Shown one piece after another: positions 31,552 to 40,387 of a DNA stretch of 64,000 bases; within the stretch, counting starts at the first letter, position 1, and each line of letters opens with the position of its first letter. The stretch covers positions 1 through 64,000 of the forward strand of contig NZ_QGLE01000017.1 of NCBI RefSeq assembly GCF_003173035.1. Reading direction: 5' to 3'. The notes beneath the pieces are model-generated. The model saw nothing but the letters and a program-made list of their open reading frames with translations. It was not told the DNA's origin and made no database searches. This DNA comes from Zavarzinia aquatilis. GTDB taxonomy: Bacteria > Pseudomonadota > Alphaproteobacteria > Zavarziniales > Zavarziniaceae. A program made the translations under genes and the position numbers.

Positions 31552-32934
31552 TCACAGGGCGGTGCGCAGGTGGAAGCTCTTCGGCCGGGTCAGATGTTCG
31601 TAGCCGACGCGCGACAGGGTGGCGCCGCGCCCGGTGTCCTTCACCCCGGTCCAGGCCAGGGCGGGGTCGAGGTAATCGCAGCGGTTCATGAAGACGGTGC
31701 CCGTCTCCAGACGGTCGCCGATGGCCTCGGCCGCGCCCGCGTCCATGGTCCAGATCGCGGCGGTCAGGCCATAGGGGCTGTCGTTCATCAGGGCGATGGC
31801 TTCCTCGTCGGACGAGACCTTCATGATCCCGGCGACCGGGCCGAAAGTCTCCTCGGTCATCACGCGCATGGTGTGGTCGACATCGACGAGAACCTGCGGC
31901 GCGAGATAGGGCGTGCCCGCCTTGTCGGCAGCGAAACCCTTCGGGTCGACCAGGGCGCGGGCCCCCTGCGCCACCGCCTCGGCGACCTGGGCGCGGACGA
32001 AATCGGCGGCACCCGCCCGGACCATGGGGCCGAGATTGGTCGCCGGGTCGGTCGGATCGCCGAGGCGATATCCCCTGGCGAAGGCGACGACCCCCTCGAC
32101 GAAGGCGTCGAAGAGGCGGTCGTGGACATAGACCCGTTCGATGCCGCAGCAGCTCTGCCCCGAATTGAAGAAGATGCCGTCGGCGATATTCTCGATGGCG
32201 TGGGCGAGGTTGGCGTCGGCCCGGACATAGGCCGGATCCTTGCCGCCCAGCTCCAGCCCCGCGGTGGCGAAACCGCCGTCCAGCGCGCGGACGACGGCAT
32301 GGCCGCCGGAGACGGAACCGGTGAAGCAGACATGGGCGATACGCCGGTCGGATATCAGCTTCGCGGTATCGCCATGGGACAGGTCGAGATGCTGGAACAC
32401 GCCCGGCGGCAGGCCGGTGGCATCGGCCGCGGCCTGGAAGCGGTCGGCGACCAGCGGGGTCTGGTGGCTGTGCTTGAGGATCACCACATTGCCGGCGGCG
32501 AGGGCGGGCACGATGGCGTTGATCGCGGTCAGGTAAGGGTAATTCCATGGCGTCACGACCGCGACGACGCCGAGCGGCACCCGTTTCACCGCGCGGGCAA
32601 AGCCCGGCTTCGGCCCGGGATCGACGGGGGCCAGCGCCTCTTCCGCGATGCCCAGCATGAAGCGCGCCCGCTCCTCCAGCCCGCGGACCTCGCCCGGGGT
32701 CTGGGAAATCGGGCGTCCCATCTGCCAGGTGATCTCGGGCGCGATCTGCGGCCCCGCCGCGACGAGGTGATCGACGAGGGCGGAGACGAGGCGCAGCCGG
32801 GTGGCGAGCGGGGTGGCGGCCCAGCGCGGGGCGGCGCCATGGGCGGCGTCCAGCACGGTTTCGATCCGGGCGCCGGTGGCGAGGGGGCGTTCGACGAGCA
32901 CGCGCCCGTCGACAGGACTGACGGTCTTCAGCAT
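31552..32934 (-). CDS. Aldehyde dehydrogenase (NAD(P)+-dependent)
   Basis: 460 residues. VVTPWNYPYLTAINAI (cofactor pocket), CFTGSVSGG, the catalytic glutamate in GLELGGKDPAYV and the cysteine in NSGQSCCGIERV (Cys262) are seen. EETFGPVAGIMKV and the C-terminal GVKDTGRG complete the fold. It is somewhat shorter at the N-terminus than the 480-500 residues usual in the family. The ATG at 32934 lies ten bases after the GS stop with GAAGG upstream. It probably converts the aldehyde from the adjacent alcohol dehydrogenase to the acid. Confidence 0.92.
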   Translation of the reverse strand: MLKTVSPVDGRVLVERPLATGARIETVLDAAHGAAPRWAATPLATRLRLVSALVDHLVAAGPQIAPEITWQMGRPISQTPGEVRGLEERARFMLGIAEEALAPVDPGPKPGFARAVKRVPLGVVAVVTPWNYPYLTAINAIVPALAAGNVVILKHSHQTPLVADRFQAAADATGLPPGVFQHLDLSHGDTAKLISDRRIAHVCFTGSVSGGHAVVRALDGGFATAGLELGGKDPAYVRADANLAHAIENIADGIFFNSGQSCCGIERVYVHDRLFDAFVEGVVAFARGYRLGDPTDPATNLGPMVRAGAADFVRAQVAEAVAQGARALVDPKGFAADKAGTPYLAPQVLVDVDHTMRVMTEETFGPVAGIMKVSSDEEAIALMNDSPYGLTAAIWTMDAGAAEAIGDRLETGTVFMNRCDYLDPALAWTGVKDTGRGATLSRVGYEHLTRPKSFHLRTAL

Positions 32935-32944
32935 GGCCGATCCT

Positions 32945-34312
32945 TCAGATGATCTCGAAATAGCGGGCCAGCTGCCAGTCGGTGATGGCGCGGCGGGCCT
33001 CCCGCTCCTCCCAGTCGCGGGTCGCGACGTAATGCTCGACGAAGGCATCGCCGAACAACTCGCGCGCCGGCTTCGAGCGGGCGAGCCGTGCCGCCGCCTC
33101 GCCGAGCGAGCGGGGCAGCCGGCGCCTCGCGGCATGTTTCACCGCATAGGAATTGCCAACGATGGGGGCGTCCGGCTCGATCCGGTGCTCGATCCCCCAC
33201 AGGCCGGAGCCGATGGCGGCGGCGAGGGCGATATAGGGATTGATGTCCGCTGCCGCCACCCGGTATTCGACCCGCTGGCTCTTCGGGCTGCCGGGGATGA
33301 CGCGCAGCGCGCAGGTGCGGTTCTCCACCCCCCAGGTCGCGTCGGTCGGCGCCCAGAAGCCGGGGATCAGCCTTGTGTAACTGTTCACGGTGCAGGCGAC
33401 CATGGACAGGAATTCGGGCATCAGCGCCTGCTGGCCGCCGACGAACCAGCGCATGGTGTCGGACATGTTGTGCGGCTGGCGCTCGTCGTGGAACAGCGGT
33501 TTGCCGTCCCGCCCCTGCAGCGAGACGTGGAGATGGCCCGATTGCCCCGGCCAGTCGTGGGACCATTTGGCCATGAAGGTCGCCATCAGGTCGCGGCGCT
33601 GGGCGAAGATCTTGGTGAAGGTCTTGAACAGGGCCGCCCGGTCGGCGGCTTCGAGCGCGTCCGAATAGGTGATCGCGGCCTCGAGGACGCCGGCCCCGGT
33701 TTCGGTGTGCAGGCCTTCGATGGGGATGCGCATCGCCTCGCATTGCGCCAGCAGGCCTTCGTAGAAATCCGACTGGGCGGCGGCACGCAGCATGGAGTAG
33801 CCGAAGAAACCGGGGGTGAGGGTGCGAAGGCCGCGATAGTGTTTCTCGCGCACCGAATGCGGTGTCTCGTCGAAGACGAAGAACTCGAATTCGGCCGCCG
33901 CCGTCACCTTCATCCCCATGCCGGCGGCGCGCGCCAGCACACGGCGCAGGGCGCCGCGCGGGCAGACCGCCTCCGCCCCTTCGGCGAATTCGCCGAGGAA
34001 CAGCAGCATGTCGCCTTCCCCCGGCACCGGCCGGCAGGTCTCGGGCAGGATGCGCACCGGCGCGTCCGGATAGGCGGTGTGCCAGCCGGTGTAACTGGTG
34101 TTGTCATAGAGCTGGTCGTTGGAATCCCAGCCCAGCACGACGTCGCAGAAGCCGAAGCCGTTGTCGAGGGCCGAGAAGAACTTGTCCCGCGACATGTATT
34201 TGCCGCGCATGATGCCATCGGTATCGAACACGCCGACCTTGATGTGGCTAAGGCCGCGTTCGTCGACGATCGCCCGCGCATCCCTGATGGACGCGACGTC
34301 ACCTGGCTGCAT
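32945..34312 (-). CDS. Glutamine synthetase-like gamma-glutamyl ligase (cluster B)
   Basis: 455 residues, GS superfamily. The catalytic strands EFEFFVFDE, GHLHVSLQG, SYTRLIPGFWAPT and NRTCALRVIPG and the substrate-binding region VEYRVAAADINPYIAL are clear. Such PuuA/IpuC-like enzymes join glutamate to an amine using ATP. Two ATGs lie close together; the one at 34312 is preferred because GGGAGG sits nine bases upstream, while it abuts the ATG at 34321. It follows the permease after an 88-bp gap that contains a strong hairpin. Confidence 0.88.
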   Translation of the reverse strand: MQPGDVASIRDARAIVDERGLSHIKVGVFDTDGIMRGKYMSRDKFFSALDNGFGFCDVVLGWDSNDQLYDNTSYTGWHTAYPDAPVRILPETCRPVPGEGDMLLFLGEFAEGAEAVCPRGALRRVLARAAGMGMKVTAAAEFEFFVFDETPHSVREKHYRGLRTLTPGFFGYSMLRAAAQSDFYEGLLAQCEAMRIPIEGLHTETGAGVLEAAITYSDALEAADRAALFKTFTKIFAQRRDLMATFMAKWSHDWPGQSGHLHVSLQGRDGKPLFHDERQPHNMSDTMRWFVGGQQALMPEFLSMVACTVNSYTRLIPGFWAPTDATWGVENRTCALRVIPGSPKSQRVEYRVAAADINPYIALAAAIGSGLWGIEHRIEPDAPIVGNSYAVKHAARRRLPRSLGEAAARLARSKPARELFGDAFVEHYVATRDWEEREARRAITDWQLARYFEII

Positions 34313-34345
34313 GGCAACCATCCTCCCTTTTTATTTTCATTGTGA

Positions 34346-34371
34346 CCCCGGGCCGGTCGAGCGGCCCGGGG
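34346..34371. other. Intercistronic hairpin between permease and GS genes
   Basis: CCCCGGGCC (34346-34354) and GGCCCGGGG (34363-34371) make a perfect 9-bp GC stem with an 8-nt loop. On the operon (minus) strand it is followed by A-rich, not U-rich, sequence, so it looks like an RNA-stability or partial-attenuation element rather than a full terminator. Confidence 0.55.
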
Positions 34372-34400
34372 GTGCGCGTCGTCTTTGAAGGCGAAGGGGC

Positions 34401-35942
34401 CTAGCCCTTTTCACCCACCGCGGCTTCCGCCGCCTTGATGTCGGCGAGGCGCTTCTTGATCACGTCGCCGACGGGCGGACCCTTGAAGCGCTTGCGCTCG
34501 ATCACGAACCAGCCGAACACGAGCAGCACCAGGATGCCAAGCCCGTAATTGATCAGGATGTCGTTCGGCGGCTGCAGGCCGAGGAAGGTGAGGCCAAGCG
34601 CGAAGAGCACGGTGATCGCCGCGAAAGGCTTCGAGAAGATGCCGAGACGGAACGGCCCGAAGGTCGTCCAGCTCTTGCCCTCGGCGAGGAGGCCGGCACC
34701 GATCGGCATCGCATAGGAGAGATAGAGGAACACGGCGCAGCCCGCGGCCAGCGCGGCGAAGGCGGGCGAATAGAGCGTCGAGACGAAGGCGAGCACCGCC
34801 GCCGTCCACACCGCCTGCACCGGGGTCCGGTAGGTGGGGCTGACCTTGGCCAGCACCTTGGGCAGGCCGCCGTCGCGCGCGAAGGCGAAGATCATGCGCG
34901 AGAAGGAGGTCATGCCGGCGAGGGCGCAGAGATAATTCGCCGCGACGATGCCGATATAGAGGATGTCCTTCAGCGGCCCCGGAATGCCCGAGCCGTCGAT
35001 GGTCCAGAAGATGACGTTCAGGCCCTGCTTGGCGCCTTCCGTCGTGTCCGGCATGGCCAGCACGAAGGAGCAGATCATGAAATAGCCGAACAGGAACGAC
35101 CAGAACACCGAGGCGAGCATACCGCGCGGCACGCTGGTCTGGGCCGAGCGTGTCTCTTCCGAGGTATGGGCCGAGGCGTCGAAGCCGGTGACCGTATAGG
35201 CGGGCAGCAACATGCCGATGCCGAAGGCCATGATGGCCGAGCCCGTCATCGGCCAGACGCCGCCGCCGGCATCGCCCGTGTTGTTGGTGAAGGTGAACAG
35301 CCGGCCGATGTCGATCGACGGCGCCGAGAACAGCAGGGCCGCGGTCAGCACGATGGCGACGACGAGGATGAGATAGCCCGAGAAATCGGTCAGGATCGTC
35401 GTCGCGCGGATGCCGATGTGATTGAACAGGGCCTGGCTGGCGAGGATCAGCGCCACCGCGATGATCTGGTGCGTGAGGCCGAAGCCCGAGACATCGACGC
35501 CGAAGACGCCGCCGAGCACGAGATCCTTGAACAGCAGCCAGACGCCGACGTCGACCGAGGCGACGACGAAGACGAGGCCGAGCAGGTTGATCCAGGCGCA
35601 GGCCCAGCCCCAGCCCCGGCCGCCGAGGATCGAGGCCCAGTGGTAGAGGCCGCCCGCCGTCGGATAGGCGGAGGCGATCTGGCCCATGGACGCCGCGACG
35701 ATCAGCGAAAAGGCGCAGGACAGCGGCCAGCCGATGCCGATGGCCGCCCCGCCCCCCGCGGAGAAGCCGAGCTGGAAGGCGGTGATGCCACCCGCCAGGA
35801 TACAGATGATCGAGAAGGAGATGGCGAAATTGGAAAAGGCGCTCATGCGCCTTTCCAGCTCCTGGGCGTAGCCCATGCTGTGCAAGACCTGAACATCCTT
35901 GTGATGTTCGGACGCGCTATAGCCTTCAGACGGACCTGACAT
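34401..35942 (-). CDS. APC-superfamily amino acid/polyamine permease
   Basis: 513 residues with about 12 membrane helices. The first helix region FSNFAISFSIICILAGGITA and GQIASAYPTAGGLYHWASIL are typical of the amino acid/choline (GABA-permease-like) branch. FARDGGLPKVLAKVSPTYRTP is the conserved loop between helices 8 and 9. It should import the amine substrate of the operon. The ATG at 35942 begins the conserved part; upstream in-frame sequence runs through the divergent promoter. First gene of the cluster B operon. Confidence 0.9.
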   Translation of the reverse strand: MSGPSEGYSASEHHKDVQVLHSMGYAQELERRMSAFSNFAISFSIICILAGGITAFQLGFSAGGGAAIGIGWPLSCAFSLIVAASMGQIASAYPTAGGLYHWASILGGRGWGWACAWINLLGLVFVVASVDVGVWLLFKDLVLGGVFGVDVSGFGLTHQIIAVALILASQALFNHIGIRATTILTDFSGYLILVVAIVLTAALLFSAPSIDIGRLFTFTNNTGDAGGGVWPMTGSAIMAFGIGMLLPAYTVTGFDASAHTSEETRSAQTSVPRGMLASVFWSFLFGYFMICSFVLAMPDTTEGAKQGLNVIFWTIDGSGIPGPLKDILYIGIVAANYLCALAGMTSFSRMIFAFARDGGLPKVLAKVSPTYRTPVQAVWTAAVLAFVSTLYSPAFAALAAGCAVFLYLSYAMPIGAGLLAEGKSWTTFGPFRLGIFSKPFAAITVLFALGLTFLGLQPPNDILINYGLGILVLLVFGWFVIERKRFKGPPVGDVIKKRLADIKAAEAAVGEKG

Positions 35943-36012
35943 GATTGCACTTCCCCGCACATGTTGCGAAATCACAATCGACGAAGCCACTTCCCTGGCA
36001 GGCGTTTTCACC

Positions 36013-36085
36013 TGTCGTATTTTGAATGAGCGTTCCAAAGCTGTTGAAGTCTGTCAATGACGGAACGATCTGTCCAAAATCGACA
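36013..36085. promoter_or_regulatory. Long imperfect inverted repeat in the divergent promoter of cluster B
   Basis: The 24 bases 36013-36036 match the reverse complement of 36062-36085: TGTCG, then ATTTTG, then CGTTCC in the same order, with small gaps between them. The 25-bp spacer would allow two regulator dimers on one DNA face or a DNA loop. It lies between the permease and RpiR genes and is the best candidate for the RpiR target here. Confidence 0.5.
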
Positions 36086-36139
36086 GCGACTTTTTTTTGA
36101 CGGCGGAAGTCCCGCTCCGGCAGGATGGAGGACGGAAAC

Positions 36140-37027
36140 ATGACGAAAGCAGCCCCCGCCCGCCGTCGCCCCGCCCATGAGACGGTGCTCGACCGCATTC
36201 ATCGCTCCATGCCATCGCTGACCCCGCGGGAAGCGCGGGCGGCCGGCCATCTGGCGGCGACCTATCCGATCGCCGGCCTCGGCTCCATGGGCGCCTTCGC
36301 CCGGGGCGCCGGGGTCAGCCCGCAATCGGTGCTGCGCCTGCTGGCCAAGCTGGGTTTTCCGGGCTATGGCGCCTTCCAGGCGGCGCTGAAGCACGAGGTG
36401 GCGATGGGCCTGCCCTCGCCCCTCGACCGGCTGACCGCGACCTCCAAGGGCTCGCGCGTCCATGATTTCCTCGACCGTTTCGCCGCCCGCGCGGCCGAGA
36501 ATGTCGCCTCGACCTTCGCCCAGCTCTCGCGCGCGGATTTCGAGAGGGCGGCGCGCCTGCTGGCCGAGCCGAAGCGCCGGCTGCAACTCGTCGGCGGCCG
36601 CTTCACCCAGACCCTCGCCCATCTGATGGCGCTGCATCTCGACATCATCCGGGGCAATGTGCTGCGCCCGGATGCGCAGGCGCTGGCCTGGGCCGACCGC
36701 CTCGCCGACATCGGCCGGCAGGATATCGTCGTCGTCTATGACATCCGGCGTTACCAGCCGGATCTGGTGCGCTTCGCCGCCGCCGCCGCCGAGCAGGGCG
36801 CCGAGGTCATCCTGATGACCGACAGCCTGTCGGCCCCGGCCGCCGCCCATGCCCGCATCACCCTCGCGGCCGAGATCGGCATGGAGGGGACCTGGGATTC
36901 GGCGGCCGCCCTGCTGACCCTGGGCGAGGCGCTGATCGCCCGGGTCAGCGAACTGGCCCAGCCCCGCCTGAAGGCGCGGCTGGCCCGGATCGAAACCTTG
37001 CGCGCGAAGCTCAGAGGTGACGGCTGA
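36140..37027 (+). CDS. MurR/RpiR-family transcriptional regulator (cluster B)
   Basis: 295 residues. The HTH domain (SLTPREARAAGHLAATYPIA, then GVSPQSVLRLLAKLGFPGYG) and SIS domain (RRLQLVGGRFTQTLAHLM, DIVVVYDIRRYQPDLV) are clear, and it is similar in layout to the cluster A regulator (both share GGRF and YRRYQ/IRRYQ motifs). GGAGG eight bases upstream fixes the ATG at 36140 rather than 36125. Divergent from the permease operon, which it probably controls. Its end overlaps the next gene by 17 bp. Confidence 0.88.
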   Translation: MTKAAPARRRPAHETVLDRIHRSMPSLTPREARAAGHLAATYPIAGLGSMGAFARGAGVSPQSVLRLLAKLGFPGYGAFQAALKHEVAMGLPSPLDRLTATSKGSRVHDFLDRFAARAAENVASTFAQLSRADFERAARLLAEPKRRLQLVGGRFTQTLAHLMALHLDIIRGNVLRPDAQALAWADRLADIGRQDIVVVYDIRRYQPDLVRFAAAAAEQGAEVILMTDSLSAPAAAHARITLAAEIGMEGTWDSAAALLTLGEALIARVSELAQPRLKARLARIETLRAKLRGDG

Positions 37028-37907
37028 ACCAGTCCGCCTGCGCGGGGGCGGAGCGCGCGAACATCGCGCCCGTATAGGCATCGAAATGGCCGCAGGGCAG
37101 GACCAGCAGCGACTTCGGCTCGAGCGCGGTCTCATAGGCGGCGAGGGTCATGTCCGCCGGCGTCAGATGATCGTCGCGGGCGACCACCATCATCAGCGGC
37201 GTCGGGCCGATGCGCGGGATATGGGGCCAGGGTTCGTATTCGGCGAACAGCTCCACCGAATGCAGGGTGACCGCATTGACCCAGGTGGTGTCCGGGTGCG
37301 TGCGGCGGTGATTGTCGAAGAAGGCCCAGCTGTCGGGCGTGGGCAGGGCGCTGGGGCCGTTCCCTTCGTCGACGACGGGGATCATGGCCGGCGCCGCGCC
37401 CTGCAGCCGCGCCCGGCGGTCGGCGTCGAAATTGGCGCGCAGGCCCGCCCAGTAATCGCCCCGGATCAGGCGCCGGGCCGCTTCCAGACCGCCGACCAGC
37501 GGCACCTGCGAGACGACGGCCTTCACCCGCCGGTCGATGGCGGCGACGACGAGGACATGGCCGCCGGAATAGGACGAGCCCCAGATGCCGATCCGCGCCG
37601 GATCGACGCCCGGCAGGGTCTCGGCATGGCTGATGGCGTCGCGGTAACCCCTGATCTGGGCGACCGGATCGACATGGCCATGCGGGCTGCCGTCGCTCGC
37701 GCCCAGGTTGCGGTGGTCGTAGACCAGGCAGGCGAGACCGTGGCGCGAGAAATACTCGGCGAAATCGTCGAGATGCATCTCGCGCACCGCCGAAAAGCCG
37801 TGGGCCATGACGATCGTCGGCGCCGGACCCGCGACCCCTTGCGCCGGATAGAACCAGCCTCGCAGGGTGACGCCGTCTTCCGTCCTGAACTCGATATTCT
37901 CGCGCAT
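37011..37907 (-). CDS. Alpha/beta-hydrolase (dienelactone hydrolase/X-Pro peptidase-like)
   Basis: 298 residues. MAHGFSAVREMHLDDFAEYF (oxyanion HG motif), YDHRNLGASDG, the nucleophile region WGSSYSGGH (serine before GG; an SxSxG variant of GxSxG), a late acid in VVARDDHLTP and histidine in LPCGHFDAY complete the fold. Cytosolic; substrate unknown, esters or amides possible. GGAGGAG before the ATG at 37907 supports that start. Convergent with and overlapping the RpiR gene by 17 bp. Confidence 0.82.
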   Translation of the reverse strand: MRENIEFRTEDGVTLRGWFYPAQGVAGPAPTIVMAHGFSAVREMHLDDFAEYFSRHGLACLVYDHRNLGASDGSPHGHVDPVAQIRGYRDAISHAETLPGVDPARIGIWGSSYSGGHVLVVAAIDRRVKAVVSQVPLVGGLEAARRLIRGDYWAGLRANFDADRRARLQGAAPAMIPVVDEGNGPSALPTPDSWAFFDNHRRTHPDTTWVNAVTLHSVELFAEYEPWPHIPRIGPTPLMMVVARDDHLTPADMTLAAYETALEPKSLLVLPCGHFDAYTGAMFARSAPAQADWFSRHL

Positions 37908-38083
37908 GTGTCTCCTCCCTGTTTCGGGGGAGCATCGGCATTCATCGGGGCGCGCGTGATCCCCTATATGGGTGGGACGAGCCTTGCAAAGGGCGAGGGC
38001 GCGCGATAAGCCGGGATTGTTCAGTTGTGTCATGGGAATACGCGGCGGGGCGGGGCCCGCGTCTCTGGCCGAGGTGGCAAGGC

Positions 38084-39235
38084 ATGGTGCTGGACCGGAT
38101 GGTGCGGTTTTCGAGTTTCGCGGGCGAACGCGCGGTGCAATGGATCAGCAACGCGGTCGAGACGACCCTGTTCGCCGAGAATTTCGACGTCTCGGAACAG
38201 ACGCCCTATGACGTCGTGGCGCGCAATGGCCTGATGACCCTGCGCTATTACCCGCCGCTGAAGGACAGCGAGATCGAGGTCGGCGGCGAGACCATGCCGG
38301 TGGCGACGGCGCGGCATCCGATTCCCGTCCTGCTGGTGCCGCCGCTGGCGGCCGACCCGCTGAATTTCGATCTTCTGCCTAACCGCTCGCTGGTGAAATT
38401 CCTGCTGGCCAAGGGCTTCAAGGTCTATCTGGTCGATTTCGGCTCGCCCAAGACCCGCCATGCCGATTACGGCCTCGCCGACTATGCCGCGCGGATGCTG
38501 CCCGACGCCATCGCCGCCCTGCGCGACCATCATGGCGGGCGCCAGCTTTCCCTGCTCGGCTACTGCATGGGCGGGCTGTTCACCCTCGTCTATCAGGGCT
38601 GGGCGGCCGATCTGGACATCCGCAACATCGTGACCATCGCCGCGCCCATCGACTCGACCGCGGTCGGCATGGCCGGCGGCCTCGTCGAGGCGATGCAGGT
38701 GCCGATCCGCCTGATCCGCCGCCTGACCCCCTTCCGCATCGACAAGATCAGCGCGAAGCGCCTGATGATGCCGGGCTGGATGGCCAGCAATATCTTCAAG
38801 CTGTCCAACCCGGTCGGTGTCATTCAGGGTTACGCCGACCTCCTGATGAACCTGTGGGACCGGGAATATCTGCGGGAAAACCGCACCGTCGCGAAATGGT
38901 TCAACGACATGCACGCCTATCCGGGCGGCATCGTGAAGGATTTCGTCGTCCGCGTCGGCCTCGACAACGCGCTGGCCAAGGGCAGGATCGAGCTGGCGGA
39001 TGGTGTGACCAGCGATTTCTCGGCCATCACCTGTCCCTATCTCGCCATCGCCGGCAAGACCGACCAGATCGTCACCCTGGATGCCGCGCGCAAGGTGATG
39101 GAGGTGGTGCCCGCCGCCGACAAGCAGTTCGCCGAGGCCCCGGGCGGCCACGCCGGCGTCTTCGCCGGATCGAAGGCACCGGTGACGACCTGGACCATCG
39201 CCGCCGACTGGCTGGCGCTGCGCTCGGCCGCGTGA
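38084..39235 (+). CDS. PhaC-like polyhydroxyalkanoate synthase / depolymerase-type hydrolase
   Basis: 383 residues. VLLVPPLAADPLNFDLLPNR, the cysteine lipase box LLGYCMGGLF (Cys about 161) and the late His in PGGHAGVF match the PHA synthase class III/PhaC-related alpha/beta-hydrolase fold. True PHA synthases use this cysteine to grow polyester chains, but no other pha genes are nearby, so it may be a PhaC-like protein of other function. The ATG at 38084 is favoured; a GTG at 38027 would add 19 atypical residues. Its TGA overlaps the next GTG (GTGA). Confidence 0.75.
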   Translation: MVLDRMVRFSSFAGERAVQWISNAVETTLFAENFDVSEQTPYDVVARNGLMTLRYYPPLKDSEIEVGGETMPVATARHPIPVLLVPPLAADPLNFDLLPNRSLVKFLLAKGFKVYLVDFGSPKTRHADYGLADYAARMLPDAIAALRDHHGGRQLSLLGYCMGGLFTLVYQGWAADLDIRNIVTIAAPIDSTAVGMAGGLVEAMQVPIRLIRRLTPFRIDKISAKRLMMPGWMASNIFKLSNPVGVIQGYADLLMNLWDREYLRENRTVAKWFNDMHAYPGGIVKDFVVRVGLDNALAKGRIELADGVTSDFSAITCPYLAIAGKTDQIVTLDAARKVMEVVPAADKQFAEAPGGHAGVFAGSKAPVTTWTIAADWLALRSAA

Positions 39236-40023
39236 GGGTCGGGGCCGCTTGCCTCGTCCTCGGCGCGGCGCTGGCCGCGCCCCCGCCTGCCGCCGCCGCC
39301 TGGACCGAGCGCCCGGGCGAAGGCCTCGCCATCGTCAGCTTCACCCTGAAGAGCGCCGACCGCCGTTTCGACGGGGCGGGCGCGTCCCGTCTTGCGGACG
39401 GCAGCCGCAAGCGCGAGGTCTCGATCTATGCCCAATACGGTCTCGACGAGACGCGGACCCTGATCCTGCAGCCGGTCTGGACCCGGTTCGAGACCGCTGA
39501 CGTCAGCACCGAGGGGCCATCGACCCTCAGCCTCGGCCTGCGCCAGCGCCTGCTGGCCGAGGGGCCGGATGTCGTCTCGGTACAGCCCCTGATCCGCCTG
39601 CCGCTGGCGAGCGGCGAGCGGGGCAGCCAGCTCGGCCAGGGCGAGATCGAGGGGGAAATCCGCCTCCTCTGGGGCCATGGCTTCGCCTTCGGTTTCGACA
39701 ATCCTTTCGACGAACGTACCGAGGTCGCGGGCTTTACCGTCGTCGAATGGGGGCCCCGCGTGCCCGAGGGCGGGCGGGGGGCGCATATCGAAAACGATAT
39801 CACCCTCGGCTTCCGGGTCGACGATGGCGACCTTATGCTGGTGCAGCTGTTCAATACCTGGCCGCTGGGGGCGCCGCATCGGCGCAAGCATCAGCTCCAG
39901 CCCTCGACCGTGATGGATCTGGGGGACGGGGTGTCGCTGCAGACCGGTGCTGTCTACACCTATGCCGGGGCCGGCGTGCCGGCGGAGCTGGGTGCCATTC
40001 TCGGCCTGTGGCTGCGCTTCTGA
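39232..40023 (+). CDS. Exported protein, probable outer-membrane beta-barrel
   Basis: 263 residues from a GTG overlapping the previous stop. A signal peptide (CLVLGAALAAPPPAAAA) is followed by alternating hydrophobic strands (SIYAQYGLDETRTLILQPVW, FAFGFDNPF, ITLGFRVDDGDLMLVQLFNT) and a terminal aromatic strand ending GLWLRF, which fits a beta-barrel whose C-terminal Phe is read by the BAM complex. I do not recognise a named family. It could serve export for the polysaccharide module downstream, but the overlap ties it to the PhaC-like gene. Confidence 0.7.
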   Translation: MRVGAACLVLGAALAAPPPAAAAWTERPGEGLAIVSFTLKSADRRFDGAGASRLADGSRKREVSIYAQYGLDETRTLILQPVWTRFETADVSTEGPSTLSLGLRQRLLAEGPDVVSVQPLIRLPLASGERGSQLGQGEIEGEIRLLWGHGFAFGFDNPFDERTEVAGFTVVEWGPRVPEGGRGAHIENDITLGFRVDDGDLMLVQLFNTWPLGAPHRRKHQLQPSTVMDLGDGVSLQTGAVYTYAGAGVPAELGAILGLWLRF

Positions 40024-40030
40024 AGCGGTA

Positions 40031-40387
40031 TCAGGCAAGACGGGCGAGCAACTGATCGAGGTCGAAGGGCTTGGGCAGGACGGCAACATCCGGCCCCAGC
40101 AGATCGCGGGCGGCAAGTCGCAGGTAGTGATGACCGCTCATGACGACGATGCGCGTGCGCGGTTGCAGCGCCTGCATCACCTGGGCAAGACGAAGGCCGT
40201 CCAGCGCCGGAATTTCTATATCGAGCAGCAGCGCATCGGGCGGCGCCTCGGTGGCCGACAGGGCCGCCGCCGCGCCGTCGCCCAGGCCCGAGGCCGCGAA
40301 CCCGGACGCGGCCAAGCCCTGCAGCAATTCCTCGCGCAGGGGGCCATCGTCCTCGACCACCAGAATCCGGCGCTCCCCATCTGCCAT
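40031..40387 (-). CDS. Single-domain response regulator
   Basis: 118 residues, receiver domain only. RILVVEDDGPLREELLQGL (acidic pocket), the phosphorylatable aspartate in ALLLDIEIP (Asp56), VVMSGH and the lysine in VLPKPFD are all in place. No output domain, so it must act by protein contact. No histidine kinase lies nearby. It faces away from the glycosyltransferase module. Confidence 0.88.
   Translation of the reverse strand: MADGERRILVVEDDGPLREELLQGLAASGFAASGLGDGAAAALSATEAPPDALLLDIEIPALDGLRLAQVMQALQPRTRIVVMSGHHYLRLAARDLLGPDVAVLPKPFDLDQLLARLA

Noticed and set aside
34298-34340. A 13-codon upstream frame overlapping the GS-like gene start (minus strand)
   Set aside because: The ATG at 34340 lies in the A-rich leader and has no ribosome site of its own; it seems a by-product of the leader sequence.
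38027-38083. N-terminal extension of the PhaC-like gene from a GTG at 38027
   Set aside because: The 19 extra residues are Trp/Arg/Pro-rich and unlike the family; the region is better read as leader.
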